Shown: positions 16,815-26,237 of the stretch, one piece after another
Numbering within the stretch: the first letter of the stretch is position 1
Layout: each line of letters starts with the position of its first letter
Assembly (NCBI RefSeq): GCF_006716695.1
Contig: NZ_VFPN01000002.1
Span: 1 to 64,000, forward strand
DNA: 64,000 nucleotides
Direction: 5' to 3'
Source: Klugiella xanthotipulae
GTDB taxonomy: Bacteria > Actinomycetota > Actinomycetes > Actinomycetales > Microbacteriaceae
Translations under genes and position numbers: made by a program
Notes under the pieces: generated by a model
What the model saw: only the letters and a program-made list of their open reading frames with translations
Told to the model about the DNA's origin: nothing
Database searches by the model: none

Positions 16815-16820
16815 ACTTTA
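16815..16820 (-). promoter_or_regulatory. -10 box TAAAGT for the DUF6113-fdxA-dapC operon (leaderless layout)
   Basis: On the minus strand TAAAGT, six bases, then ATG at 16808. It lies 48 bp from the DtxR-like box that precedes efeU. Confidence 0.5.
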
Positions 16821-16867
16821 GCGTGGTCTCGGCTGGACAACAATCAACATAACCCACTAACCTCAAC

Positions 16868-16886
16868 TAAGGACAGGCTAACCATA
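16868..16886 (+). promoter_or_regulatory. DtxR/IdeR-like iron box upstream of efeU
   Basis: The 19 bases from 16868 match the classical iron-box consensus TTAGGTTAGGCTAACCTAA at 14 positions by my hand alignment, with the core GGCTAACC intact. It lies 34 bp before the efeU start. Binding of an iron-loaded DtxR-type repressor would shut the uptake operon when iron is sufficient. Confidence 0.6.
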
Positions 16887-16919
16887 TTTTGCATCCCCGC
16901 CATCGACGAAAGGATCCGA

Positions 16920-17849
16920 GTGCTCGGCACATTTCTGATTGGGCTGCGCGAAGGACTTGAGGCCGCGCTCGTCGTGGGCATTCTGATCGCCTACGTGCAC
17001 CGGATCCAACGCTCGGATGTTGTGAAACGCATCTGGATCGGCGTAGGGCTCGCAGTATCCGCCTCTCTCATCCTCGGTGCAATTCTGACGTTTGGCACCT
17101 ACGGGCTGTCGTTTGAGGCTCAGGAGATTATCGGCGGAACCCTTTCCATCGTGGCCGTCGGTTTTGTCACCTGGATGGTGTTCTGGATGCTACGCACCGC
17201 CCAAAACATGAAGGGTGAGTTGCAGGGCAACGTTGATAAGGCGCTCGTGGGTGCGGGCTGGGGACTCGTCTTCGTCGGCTTCATCGCAGTCGGCCGCGAA
17301 GGTATCGAGACTGCGCTCTTCCTGTGGGCCACCCTCAAGTCAACCGGCAACCCTGCTCAGGCCCTGCTCGGTGCTGTACTCGGCCTCCTCGCCGCCGTGG
17401 CTCTGGGCTGGCTCATCTACCGCGGCATGGTGCGCATTAACCTGTCAAAGTTCTTCACCTGGACGGGAGCCCTCCTGATCGTGGTCGCGGCGGGTGTCAT
17501 TGCCTATGCCATTCACGATCTCCAGGAGGCTCGGGTGCTTCCCGGCCCGTTCGAGGCCGCACCCGTCGGAGCCCCAACCTGGCTTCAGGCCTTCTACGGC
17601 GACGCCGGGTGGGCGTTCCGCATCCCGCACATCATCGCCCCCGGCGGGCTTCTGGGGGCAGTACTCAAGGGAACCATCGGGTTCACCCCCGAAATGACCC
17701 GGCTGGAGGTACTCGCCTGGTTCCTCTACATCGTTCCCACACTGACCATCTTTATCACCGTCGTTGCCCGTCACCGCCGCGTAGCCGTGCGTGCAGCCGC
17801 CCAGACAACCGAAGATGCACCCCCCACGTTAACCACACAGTCCGTCTAA
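16920..17849 (+). CDS. efeU: Ferrous iron permease, FTR1/EfeU family
   Basis: EfeU is the membrane permease of the EfeUOB iron uptake system. The 309-residue protein starts at GTG after AAAGGA. It has about seven membrane helices and two copies of the iron-binding REXXE motif: [11 protein letters not shown] at residues 9-19, and REGIETALF near residue 124. The second copy is preceded by VGFIAVG, as in the duplicated FTR1 fold. The C-terminal tail is short and polar. efeO begins 8 bp after the stop, and a DtxR-like box precedes the gene, so the three efe genes form an iron-controlled operon. Confidence 0.93.
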   Translation: MLGTFLIGLREGLEAALVVGILIAYVHRIQRSDVVKRIWIGVGLAVSASLILGAILTFGTYGLSFEAQEIIGGTLSIVAVGFVTWMVFWMLRTAQNMKGELQGNVDKALVGAGWGLVFVGFIAVGREGIETALFLWATLKSTGNPAQALLGAVLGLLAAVALGWLIYRGMVRINLSKFFTWTGALLIVVAAGVIAYAIHDLQEARVLPGPFEAAPVGAPTWLQAFYGDAGWAFRIPHIIAPGGLLGAVLKGTIGFTPEMTRLEVLAWFLYIVPTLTIFITVVARHRRVAVRAAAQTTEDAPPTLTTQSV

Positions 17850-17857
17850 GGAGAAGT

Positions 17858-19066
17858 ATGAAGCACCGCCGACTACTGCCTACCCTGGCCACCACGGGAA
17901 CCCTCGTGATGCTCACAGGATGCGTTCCCAACAACACCGGTGCCGATGCGCTGGCCATCGCGGTAAATAGCACCGCCGATGACTGTATCGTCGATACAGC
18001 AACGGCGGCCAGCGGTCCCATCACGTTTACGGTGACCAACTCGGGGGACAAAATCACGGAGTTCTACATCCTGGCGGAGGACAAACTACGTATCGTGGGA
18101 GAGGTGGAAAACATCGCCGCCGGCGTGAGCCGCGACCTCACGGTCATCGCCCAGCCCGGTACCTACTACACCGTGTGCAAGCCAGGGATGATCGGTGACG
18201 GGCTGGGCCAGAACACATTCACCGTAACGGGCGAATCGGTGGCGCTTTCCGACAACGACCAACAGGCTGCCGACGATGCCGTGGCAAACTACACCGCCTA
18301 CGTTAAGACACAGGCAAGCGAACTCGTCCCCCACGTACAGGAATTTGTGGACGCGTACACGGCCGGCGATGTGAAGAAGGCCCGCGAACTTTTCCCGATC
18401 GTGCGCATCAACTACGAACGCATCGAGCCCACCGCCGAACAGTTTGGCGACCTCGACCCCAAAATTGACTATCGCAAGCCCGGCGCCGAGGCCGAAGGCA
18501 TCCCCTTCACCGGCTTCCACCGAATTGAGATGGACCTGTGGCTCGACGAGGCTAAAGCTCGTTACCCCGAGGAGAACCTCACCGCCCTTGATCCGGCCGG
18601 ACGCAGAACCGTCGGCGAGCAGTTAGTCGCCGATGTCACGGCGCTCTACGACGATGTTCACTCGGCCGATTTTCAGCTCACACTCGGCGATATTACCAAC
18701 GGAGCCATCAGCCTTCTCGACGAAATCTCGGCCCCCGACGGCAAACTCCCCGGCGAAGAAAACGAATTTGGGCACACTGACCTCTACGACTTCTACGCCA
18801 ACGTTGAGGGTGCCGAGGTGGCCTACGGCAACGTGCGCGACATTGCCCTGGGTAAAGGCCAGGAAGGCGAAGACCTCACCGCCACGCTCGATAAGCAGTT
18901 TGCCCGGATGAAAACCCTGCTTGAAACGTATGGCAACTATGATGACGGTTTCGTCTTCTACAATACGGTTGACCAGGAGGCTCGCAACGTACTGGGTGCC
19001 CAGCTCAACGCCTTGAGCGAGCCACTGGCTTCCCTCACCCACACCGTCCTGGGCGTTGGATCATAG
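17858..19066 (+). CDS. efeO: Iron uptake lipoprotein EfeO (cupredoxin plus M75 domain)
   Basis: The ATG at 17858 follows TAAGGAGAAG and gives 402 residues. The signal sequence ends in a lipobox LTGC with Cys22, so the mature protein is anchored to the outer face of the membrane. Residues about 35-125 form the cupredoxin-like EfeO domain (ITFTVTNSGDKITEFYIL to YYTVCKPGM). Residues about 140-400 form the M75 domain with the metal-binding HXXE site in TGFHRIEMDLW near residue 225. EfeO is thought to bind ferric or ferrous iron and hand it to EfeU. It is the middle gene of efeUOB. Confidence 0.92.
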   Translation: MKHRRLLPTLATTGTLVMLTGCVPNNTGADALAIAVNSTADDCIVDTATAASGPITFTVTNSGDKITEFYILAEDKLRIVGEVENIAAGVSRDLTVIAQPGTYYTVCKPGMIGDGLGQNTFTVTGESVALSDNDQQAADDAVANYTAYVKTQASELVPHVQEFVDAYTAGDVKKARELFPIVRINYERIEPTAEQFGDLDPKIDYRKPGAEAEGIPFTGFHRIEMDLWLDEAKARYPEENLTALDPAGRRTVGEQLVADVTALYDDVHSADFQLTLGDITNGAISLLDEISAPDGKLPGEENEFGHTDLYDFYANVEGAEVAYGNVRDIALGKGQEGEDLTATLDKQFARMKTLLETYGNYDDGFVFYNTVDQEARNVLGAQLNALSEPLASLTHTVLGVGS

Positions 19067-19077
19067 GATTACCACGG

Positions 19078-20430
19078 ATGACGACCCCCGCTGATATCCC
19101 CCCGACCACACCGACAGACCCGTCCAGCGCCGCACCGACCCCAGCGGCTGATCCCTCTCCCCCGGCGAAAGGTACCCCCAGTGGTCTCTCTCGCCGGGGG
19201 CTTCTGGGGCTTCTGGGGGTGAGTGCCACCGCCGGTTTTGTGGGCGGCGTTGCCTCGGTTGCCGCCGCCGTCCCCCGCTCCGACAGCCCAAGCGTTGCTG
19301 AATCCTACGAATTCTATGGAAAAAACCAGGCCGGCATTGTCACCCCCGCTCAGGACAGACTCTTCTTCGCCAGCTACGACATGCTCCCCACGGCCACTCG
19401 CGAGGATCTCATCGAGTTGCTCCAAGACTGGACCTTCGCCGCGTCACGGCTCACCCAGGGACTCGATGTGAGCGAGACGGGTGCCGTGGGTGGCTCCCCT
19501 CTACTCCCCCCCGATGACACGGGCGAAGCTCTGGGACTACCCGCAAGCGGGCTCACCCTCACATTTGGTCTCGGCCCCACCCTCTTCACCGCCGCCGACG
19601 GCACCGACCGATACGGCATAGCGGATCGCCAGCCCACAGAACTGCGTGAGCTACCTCTCTTTGCTTTCGACATCCTGGAGGAGGCGCAGAGTGGCGGCGA
19701 CCTGTGTATTCAGGCCTGCGCCAACGACCCCCAGGTTGCTCTGCACGCCATCCGCAACCTCAGTCGCATCGCATTTGGCCGCGCACACATCCGCTGGTCA
19801 CAGCTGGGATTTGGTCGAACATCATCTACCTCCACCGCCCAGGCAACCCCGCGCAACCTTTTTGGATTCAAAGACGGCACCGCCAACATCATGGCGGAGG
19901 ACCACGCGGCCGTCACCCGATCGGTGTGGGCAGACGCCTCAGGCGACCGGGGGTGGATGGCTGGCGGCACTTATTTAGTGACCCGCAAAATTCACATGAC
20001 CATCGAGACGTGGGACCGGGCCCGACTCGAAGAGCAGGAGAATATCTTCGGCCGAGACAAGGGCGAAGGTGCGCCCCTTTCCGGCACGAAAGAGTTTGAC
20101 TCACCCAACTTCGACGCGGTGCGCTCGGATGGCGGACCGGCCATCCCGGTCAACTCACATGTGCACCTGGCTCACCCCAACAACAATAAGGGTGCCCAGA
20201 TTCTGCGCCGCGGCTACAACTACGTGGATGGGAATAACGGCCTCGGCCAACTCAACGCCGGGCTCTTCTTCATCTCATTCCAGCGCTCTCCCGAACAGTT
20301 CATTCGCATCCAGAAAAAGCTGGCGACAGACGCGCTGAACGAGTACATCCGGCATGTGGGTTCCGCACTCTTCGCGGTTCCCCCGGGATGTGCGAGCGGC
20401 GGGTATATCGGCGAGGGACTCTTCACATAA
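19078..20430 (+). CDS. efeB: Deferrochelatase/peroxidase EfeB, Dyp type
   Basis: This 450-residue haem peroxidase is exported by the Tat system: SRRGLLGLLGVSATAGFVGG carries the twin arginine at residues 39-40, after an unusually long Pro/Thr-rich N-terminal extension. The Dyp-fold signature GFKDGTAN (GXXDG) is near residue 264, and the proximal haem ligand His is probably in NSHVHLAHPNNN near 360. EfeB oxidizes ferrous iron or releases iron from haem for the EfeO-EfeU route. The gene starts 11 bp after efeO. The Tat dependence ties it to tatB at 6 kb. A strong terminator follows. Confidence 0.93.
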   Translation: MTTPADIPPTTPTDPSSAAPTPAADPSPPAKGTPSGLSRRGLLGLLGVSATAGFVGGVASVAAAVPRSDSPSVAESYEFYGKNQAGIVTPAQDRLFFASYDMLPTATREDLIELLQDWTFAASRLTQGLDVSETGAVGGSPLLPPDDTGEALGLPASGLTLTFGLGPTLFTAADGTDRYGIADRQPTELRELPLFAFDILEEAQSGGDLCIQACANDPQVALHAIRNLSRIAFGRAHIRWSQLGFGRTSSTSTAQATPRNLFGFKDGTANIMAEDHAAVTRSVWADASGDRGWMAGGTYLVTRKIHMTIETWDRARLEEQENIFGRDKGEGAPLSGTKEFDSPNFDAVRSDGGPAIPVNSHVHLAHPNNNKGAQILRRGYNYVDGNNGLGQLNAGLFFISFQRSPEQFIRIQKKLATDALNEYIRHVGSALFAVPPGCASGGYIGEGLFT

Positions 20431-20460
20431 TCTTCCCGCCGCGACAGCACGCGTAAATAA

Positions 20461-20495
20461 CTGAGGGGGCCTGTCACGAATAACGGCCCCCTCAG
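20461..20495. terminator. Bidirectional terminator between efeB and typA
   Basis: Arms CTGAGGGGGCC (20461-20471) and its complement (20485-20495) enclose a 13-nt loop between convergent genes. Confidence 0.8.
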
Positions 20496-20514
20496 TACGC
20501 GGATGTCGCGCCCG

Positions 20515-22422
20515 CTACTCGTTCTGTTTCTTGAGGCGAGCCGTGCTGCGCGAACGGGCCGAAGCATCCAGCTCCACCTTGCGAATACGAATCGCGGCGG
20601 GGGTGACCTCTACACACTCATCCTCGCGCGCGAACTCCAGGCACTCCTCCAGCGACAACTGGCGTGGCGGGGTCATCGACTCAAATGTGTCGGAAGAAGC
20701 TGCCCGCATATTGGTGAGCTTCTTCTCTTTGGTGACGTTCACATCCATGTCCTCGGAACGCGAGTTCTCGCCGATGACCATGCCCTCATACACTTCTTCG
20801 GTGGGCTGGACAAAGAACGACATCCGCTCCTGCAGATTAATCATGGCAAACGGCGTGGCCACACCGGCACGGTCGGCCACAATCGAGCCGTTAACCCGTG
20901 TGATGATGGCCCCAGCCCAGGGCTCGTACCCGTGCGAGATAGCGTTGGCGATACCCGTACCTCGCGTGGTGGTCATGAACTCCGTGCGGAAACCAATCAG
21001 ACCGCGGGCGGGAACAATGAATTCCATTCGCACCCAGCCGGTACCGTGATTGGACATGCCGTCCATCCGACCCTTGCGGGCGGCCAGCAACTGCGTGATC
21101 GCGCCGAGGTATTCCTCCGGGGCGTCAATCGTGAGGTGCTCGAAGGGCTCGTGAACCTTACCGTCAACGCGCTTGGTGACCACCTGCGGCTTACCCACCG
21201 TGAGCTCGAAGCCCTCACGACGCATGTTCTCGACGAGAATCGACAGAGCCAACTCCCCGCGGCCCTGAACCTCCCAGGCATCCGGGCGTCCGACATCAAG
21301 AACCTTGAGCGAGACGTTACCGATCAGCTCGCGGTCAAGACGATCCTTCACCATACGGGCGGTGAGCTTGTGGCCCTTCACCTTGCCCACGAGAGGCGAG
21401 GTATTGGTGCCAATCGTCATCGAGATGGCGGGATCGTCAATCTCGATCATGGGCAGCGGGCGAACATCCTCGGCATCGGCAATCGTCTCACCGATGGTGA
21501 TGTCGGCGATACCGGCCACGGCCACAATGTCGCCGGGACCGGCGCTCTCAGCGGGAAAGCGAGTGAGCGCCTTCGTGAGCATCAGTTCGGTAATGCGCAC
21601 ATTGTGCACGGTACCGTCGTGGCGAACCCAGGCCACGGTCTGACCCTTGTTGATTGTGCCGTGGTGCACGCGCAGCAACGCGATACGCCCCAGGAAGGGC
21701 GAAGAGTCAAGGTTCGTGACGTGCGCCTGCAGCGGATGCTCGTCGTCATACACGGGAGCCGGGACGTGCTCCAAGATGGCCTCAAACAGAGGCTCCAGCG
21801 TGTCATTGTCGGGCAGCGTGCCATCGGCGGGCTTGGTGCGGCTCGCGGCACCGGCGCGGCCGGAAGCATACACGACGGGGACGTCCAGGATGGCGTCCAA
21901 ATCAAGATCGGGGTGTTCATCCGCCATATCGGAGGCGAGACCAAGGAGCAGATCCTGGCTCTCGGAGACAACAGCGTCAATACGCGAGTCGGGGCGGTCT
22001 GTCTTGTTCACAAGGAGAATCACGGGCAGCTTGGCTTCCAGCGCCTTGCGTAGCACAAAACGGGTCTGTGGCAGGGGCCCCTCGCTCGAATCAACGAGCA
22101 GAACAACGCCGTCTACCATGCTCAGTGCACGCTCCACCTCGCCACCAAAGTCGGCGTGGCCGGGGGTGTCCACCACATTGATGGTGACGGGTCCATTCGT
22201 GGCGTGCTCGCCCTCGTAGAGAATGGCGGTGTTCTTGGCGAGAATCGTGATTCCTTTTTCGCGCTCAAGGTCGTTGGAGTCCATCATGCGGTCGTCGGTC
22301 TCAAAGTGAGCGTCGAACGAGTTGGTCTGCTTCAGCATGGCATCGACAAGCGTCGTCTTACCATGGTCTACGTGGGCGACGATCGCAACGTTTCGAAGGT
22401 CATCGCGGGTGGCCAAAGCCAT
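20515..22422 (-). CDS. typA: Ribosome-associated translational GTPase TypA/BipA
   Basis: TypA/BipA is an EF-G-like GTPase that binds ribosomes and supports 50S assembly and stress adaptation. I chose the ATG at 22422 ([20 protein letters not shown]), giving 635 residues, the family length. G motifs: G1 [15 protein letters not shown] near residue 16, G3 [16 protein letters not shown] near 77, G4 NKTDRPDSR near 133. Domain V and the C-terminal domain follow, with [20 protein letters not shown] near 365 and [19 protein letters not shown] near 445. The tail ends in basic residues. The promoter is probably TAGAAT at 22476-22481, giving a leader of about 50 nt with a small hairpin. Confidence 0.95.
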   Translation of the reverse strand: MALATRDDLRNVAIVAHVDHGKTTLVDAMLKQTNSFDAHFETDDRMMDSNDLEREKGITILAKNTAILYEGEHATNGPVTINVVDTPGHADFGGEVERALSMVDGVVLLVDSSEGPLPQTRFVLRKALEAKLPVILLVNKTDRPDSRIDAVVSESQDLLLGLASDMADEHPDLDLDAILDVPVVYASGRAGAASRTKPADGTLPDNDTLEPLFEAILEHVPAPVYDDEHPLQAHVTNLDSSPFLGRIALLRVHHGTINKGQTVAWVRHDGTVHNVRITELMLTKALTRFPAESAGPGDIVAVAGIADITIGETIADAEDVRPLPMIEIDDPAISMTIGTNTSPLVGKVKGHKLTARMVKDRLDRELIGNVSLKVLDVGRPDAWEVQGRGELALSILVENMRREGFELTVGKPQVVTKRVDGKVHEPFEHLTIDAPEEYLGAITQLLAARKGRMDGMSNHGTGWVRMEFIVPARGLIGFRTEFMTTTRGTGIANAISHGYEPWAGAIITRVNGSIVADRAGVATPFAMINLQERMSFFVQPTEEVYEGMVIGENSRSEDMDVNVTKEKKLTNMRAASSDTFESMTPPRQLSLEECLEFAREDECVEVTPAAIRIRKVELDASARSRSTARLKKQNE

Positions 22423-22475
22423 AAAAGTATCCTCAGGAGGTGCTAAGTGGATGTGGTGGCGAGTGCCACCTGGCC

Positions 22476-22481
22476 ATTCTA
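22476..22481 (-). promoter_or_regulatory. -10 box TAGAAT for typA
   Basis: Read on the minus strand, TAGAAT stands about 54 bp before the typA ATG. The intervening leader holds a hairpin (GGTGGC/GCCACC, 22455-22470) ahead of the ribosome binding site. Confidence 0.4.
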
Positions 22482-22503
22482 CGCTCATGAGGGACGTAGA
22501 CCG

Positions 22504-24357
22504 CTACTCCCGTACGGTCCATTCAGAGACGTTCCACAGCAGACCGGGAGCAAGCGGGGTCAGGGAGATCCCCTCGATTCCGCCCCGATGCAGGGCGACT
22601 TCCGGGTGCTGGAACAGCGGCAACCCGTACCCAGCATCCCAGAGCTGCCGCTCGATCTCCGCTGTGAATTCGGCGGCGGCAGCACTCTCCGGGCCGAGAT
22701 CGGCCGCGGATACGCCCCGATCACCCAGCTCGGTATCACGGTCGATCCGGTCACCAAAGAGGCCGTTGATCGCACCATCCACTGGTGGACTGGAAAAGTA
22801 GCTGAAATTGGCAATGGCATTACGTGAGGCAAAGCGCTCCCGCACCGCCGATAGCGCTGTTGTGGAATCCCACGAGAACAGGGCCGCGTCGTAGGCCTCC
22901 GGGACGCCCAGGTATTCGTCCCAATCGGGTCGCGAACAATCGGTCACCACAAACCCCGCTCGCTCGGCGGATTTCTTGATGAGCTCAAACTGCACCAGGC
23001 GACGCGCGTTCTCTGAGTCAAAGAGCACACACACGGTCGGATCGGTGACGTTCTCCTGCGCAAGCAGTTGACGGGCGCGCGGGAGGTCAACCGCGTCGCC
23101 CACTGATAATAACCCCGCCACGGCCGCATACCCGGGCTCGGCAGGTGACACGAGAAAGCTATTGCGGGGTTCGGCATCCGGATCAAACGGGCGGACGATC
23201 GCGTCAATAATTGCCTCGCGCGGCACCGTCAGAAGAAACGCTGTGCGCACAGCGGCACGATCAAAGGTACCGTTGGCGGAGCGGTCAAATTGCAGGTCCA
23301 GATGCTCAAACCTCTGCCCCGACCCCACCGCAAGCTCTACCGGGTGGGTGTCCCCGTCCGCCGCGCCCTCCTTCTCGTGCGCGTCAAGCGCTGTGAGAAC
23401 ATCTTCCGTGGGGGCCAGGGTGGCGACATCGAGGTCGCCCGCGGCAATCGCAGCCACCGCGGCTGCGGCATCCGTACCAGCCGTGACACGAATCGTCTCG
23501 ACCGAGGCCGCGTGGGACCCTCGATAGGCCCTGTTTGCCCCCAGGGTTACTCCCCCCTCGGTGCCCGTGACAGCGTAGGGCCCCACCGAGAGCAGCTGCG
23601 CAGCGGGTGCAGTAATGGTACTCGTAATAAATCCTGTGCTCCATACCCGCGAAATCGCGGCGAGGGCATCCCGATCATTATCCTGAATGGCCTCGCTGAC
23701 CGCCACTGCGGCCTCACCATCGTCGGCAATATCCAGCGCGCGCTCACCCACGACGTGCGCGGCAACGCCCACGTCAAAAAGATAGCGCCAATCCACGGCT
23801 GGCGAAGCATACACCAGGGTGATACCGCGACCGCTATCGTCTATCTTTGGTATCTCCGTCACCCGGTTGAGGCCGTTGGGAATACCGTCGAAAAACACCG
23901 TCGAGTCGGTGAAGCCACTCGTAGCTTCGCCGCTATCCGGGTCAATCAGATCACCGCGGATCAGGTCGGGGTCGTTGAGCGTGCCCGACAGACCGGCCCA
24001 GGCAAGAAGAAGATCGGCAGCACCCACCGGAACACCATCGGACCAGGTGGTACCGGATGCCACCTCGTAATGGACCGTGAGCGGATCGGTCGAGAGCACC
24101 GTGACCTCGCCGAAAGTGTCGTTAGCCTCAATCTGGTAGTCAGCGCTGTGCTCAAAAAAACCGCCCTCCGTCGCCGAGAGGATGCCCTGGTTAGCCACGC
24201 CGACACCGAAAATGGTCTGGCTATTGAACGACCCCACAGCCATGGGAGTGGAGACGCGCAGCGTAGAACCGGGGTCTGGTCCACCCGGAACGCAGGCCGA
24301 CAAGACCAGCATCGAACCGAGAACACATAACGCGTATCGCGCACGACGTGGGCTCAC
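22504..24357 (-). CDS. ABC transporter substrate-binding lipoprotein, family 5
   Basis: The 617-residue protein starts with a lipoprotein signal (ALCVLGSMLVLSACVPGG, lipobox LSAC) and belongs to the SBP_bac_5 family that binds oligopeptides, dipeptides or similar ligands outside the cell. It is longer than the usual 500-560 residues. Family blocks include FEHSADYQIEANDTFGEV, an inserted loop, and the C-terminal ERQLWDAGYGLPLFQHPEVA. It lies 122 bp downstream of the oppDF-type ATPase gene on the same strand, so the operon ends with a second binding protein that differs clearly from the first one at 28.2-29.9 kb. The ligand is not readable. Confidence 0.85.
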   Translation of the reverse strand: MSPRRARYALCVLGSMLVLSACVPGGPDPGSTLRVSTPMAVGSFNSQTIFGVGVANQGILSATEGGFFEHSADYQIEANDTFGEVTVLSTDPLTVHYEVASGTTWSDGVPVGAADLLLAWAGLSGTLNDPDLIRGDLIDPDSGEATSGFTDSTVFFDGIPNGLNRVTEIPKIDDSGRGITLVYASPAVDWRYLFDVGVAAHVVGERALDIADDGEAAVAVSEAIQDNDRDALAAISRVWSTGFITSTITAPAAQLLSVGPYAVTGTEGGVTLGANRAYRGSHAASVETIRVTAGTDAAAAVAAIAAGDLDVATLAPTEDVLTALDAHEKEGAADGDTHPVELAVGSGQRFEHLDLQFDRSANGTFDRAAVRTAFLLTVPREAIIDAIVRPFDPDAEPRNSFLVSPAEPGYAAVAGLLSVGDAVDLPRARQLLAQENVTDPTVCVLFDSENARRLVQFELIKKSAERAGFVVTDCSRPDWDEYLGVPEAYDAALFSWDSTTALSAVRERFASRNAIANFSYFSSPPVDGAINGLFGDRIDRDTELGDRGVSAADLGPESAAAAEFTAEIERQLWDAGYGLPLFQHPEVALHRGGIEGISLTPLAPGLLWNVSEWTVRE

Positions 24358-24435
24358 GACAGGGTACTCCGATCACGACTGAGGCGGCAGGCTTCTACGC
24401 TATCCCATGTCGTGCCACGACCAGGACGACCGAGA

Positions 24436-24461
24436 TCCCGCCCAGAATGCACTGGACGGGA
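24436..24461 (-). terminator. Terminator-like hairpin after the OppDF gene
   Basis: Arms 24436-24445 and 24452-24461 pair over 10 positions with one wobble and a 6-nt loop. There is no T-run. It could trim transcription into the second binding-protein gene. A small palindrome GTCGTG-C-CACGAC (24409-24421) lies in the same gap. Confidence 0.35.
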
Positions 24462-24479
24462 CCCCGAAGTGAGAGTGGG

Positions 24480-26237
24480 TTAGGCTCCCAGCTCGATACC
24501 GGCACCCGGGATCGCGGCCAGTAGATCCTTGGTGTACTGCTCGCGGGGCGAGTCAAACACCTCGTCTGTTGTCGCGCTCTCCACAATCTGCCCGCTCTTC
24601 ATCACGCACACACTGTCGGCGACGAGTCGCACAACAGCCAGGTCGTGAGTGATGAACAGATAGCTCAGACCCATCTCGGATTGTAATTCGGTGAGCAGGT
24701 TGAGGATCTGCCCCTGGACCAGCACATCGAGCGCAGAAACGGCCTCATCCAGCACGAGCACATCGGGCTTGAGAGCGAGGGCTCTGGCCACGGCGATGCG
24801 CTGGCGTTGACCACCCGACAACTCGTTCGGGTAACGACTCATCGTGGATACGGGCAGCGACACCTGATCAAGCAGCTCCCGCACACGGGCGGTGCGTTCC
24901 TTAGCGGTGCCCACCCCGTGCACGACGAGAGGCTCGGCGATCGTCTGAGCGATGTTGTATAGCGGATCGAGTGTGCCGTACGGGTCTTGAAACACCGGCT
25001 GTACTCGCCGCCGGAAAGCCAATACGTCCTTCGCCGAGCGGATAGCCGTGACATCGGTGCCGTCAACCAGCACGTTCCCTGCCGTCACATCCTCCAGCTT
25101 CAGCACCATCTTGGCGATTGTCGATTTACCCGATCCCGACTCCCCCACAATGGCGGTTGTTGTCCCCGGGTGCACATCGAAAGAAACCTTATCGACAGCC
25201 GTAAACAGCTCGGTTTTAAAGCCACCCGTGCGGATCTTGTACTGCTTGGTAACGTCACGTAACGAGATGATGGGTGATGCTGCGGTGGCCGCTTCCTCCC
25301 GCTGCTCAGCCCGCTCAATGAGGGTAAGGTCGAGGGCTGCAGTGGGAGCGGCAATCGCCACGTTCTCGTGGGACTTGACCGCCTGCATTCGGCGCGATGC
25401 CAGGCTGGGGGCCGCGGCAACCAGGCGCTGGGTATAGGGATGCAGCGGGTTGGCCAGAATCTCGCGAGAGGGACCCGACTCAACCACCTGTCCGCGGTAC
25501 ATCACGACAAGCTTCTCGGCCCGCTCGGCGGCGAGACCCAGATCGTGGGTGATAAAGATCACCGAGGTGCCTAACTCCCGGGTGAGGGTATTGAGGTGGT
25601 CGAGGATCACCCGCTGCACCGTCACATCGAGCGCTGAGGTGGGCTCGTCCGCGATGAGCAATTTGGGCTGACTCGACAAGCCGATACCAATCAGGGCGCG
25701 CTGACGCATACCACCCGAGAACTGGTGGGGGTATTGACGCAGGCGCTTGCCCGCATCCGGTAGGCCTGCATCCTGAAGCACCTGGATCGCCTTGGCCTCG
25801 GCTTCTTTGCGGCTTTTCGCAATGCCGTTGGCCAGCAGGGTTTCCATCACCTGGAATCCGATGTTCCACACCGGGTTGAGATTCGACATCGGGTCCTGTG
25901 GCACGTAGCCGATCTGACTGCCACGGATGGCCTCCATCTCGGCGCGACTGATTCCCACAAGCTCTGTGCCGTCGAGCCTGATACTGCCGCCTGTGACCTT
26001 TCCCGTGCCGGGTAACAGATCAATGATGGCTGTTGCCGAGGTGGACTTACCCGAGCCGGATTCCCCCACGATAGCGAGCGACTCGCCCGCGTTGAGCGAA
26101 AACGAGACACCGCGCACGGCGTTCACGATGCCGTTCTGCGTGTGGAACGACACCTCCAGATCTGTCACCTCCAGCAGGGGCCGACCGGTGGTGGGTGCGG
26201 TGGTGGCGTTCATAGTGTGCGAACTTTCCTGTGTCAT
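24480..26237 (-). CDS. Oligopeptide/dipeptide ABC transporter ATPase, fused OppD-OppF type
   Basis: The 585-residue protein has two complete ATPase modules in one chain. Module 1 (about residues 20-285): Walker A GESGSGKSTSATAII, signature FSGGMRQRALIG, Walker B LLIADEPTSALDVT. Module 2 (about 325-575): Walker A GESGSGKSTIAKMVL, signature LSGGQRQRIAVARAL, Walker B VLVLDEAVSALDVL. Each module is followed by the oligopeptide-transporter C-terminal tail (HPYTQRLVAAAPSLA after module 1). One chain therefore supplies both nucleotide-binding sites of the importer. Its ATG overlaps the stop of the oppC-type gene by 4 bp. Which substrates are moved is not clear. Confidence 0.92.
   Translation of the reverse strand: MTQESSHTMNATTAPTTGRPLLEVTDLEVSFHTQNGIVNAVRGVSFSLNAGESLAIVGESGSGKSTSATAIIDLLPGTGKVTGGSIRLDGTELVGISRAEMEAIRGSQIGYVPQDPMSNLNPVWNIGFQVMETLLANGIAKSRKEAEAKAIQVLQDAGLPDAGKRLRQYPHQFSGGMRQRALIGIGLSSQPKLLIADEPTSALDVTVQRVILDHLNTLTRELGTSVIFITHDLGLAAERAEKLVVMYRGQVVESGPSREILANPLHPYTQRLVAAAPSLASRRMQAVKSHENVAIAAPTAALDLTLIERAEQREEAATAASPIISLRDVTKQYKIRTGGFKTELFTAVDKVSFDVHPGTTTAIVGESGSGKSTIAKMVLKLEDVTAGNVLVDGTDVTAIRSAKDVLAFRRRVQPVFQDPYGTLDPLYNIAQTIAEPLVVHGVGTAKERTARVRELLDQVSLPVSTMSRYPNELSGGQRQRIAVARALALKPDVLVLDEAVSALDVLVQGQILNLLTELQSEMGLSYLFITHDLAVVRLVADSVCVMKSGQIVESATTDEVFDSPREQYTKDLLAAIPGAGIELGA

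Noticed and set aside
20503-22053. Long open frame on the plus strand (516 codons) opposite typA
   Set aside because: It is antisense to a clear TypA, has no recognisable domain and an amino acid mix typical of the mirrored frame of a high-GC gene.
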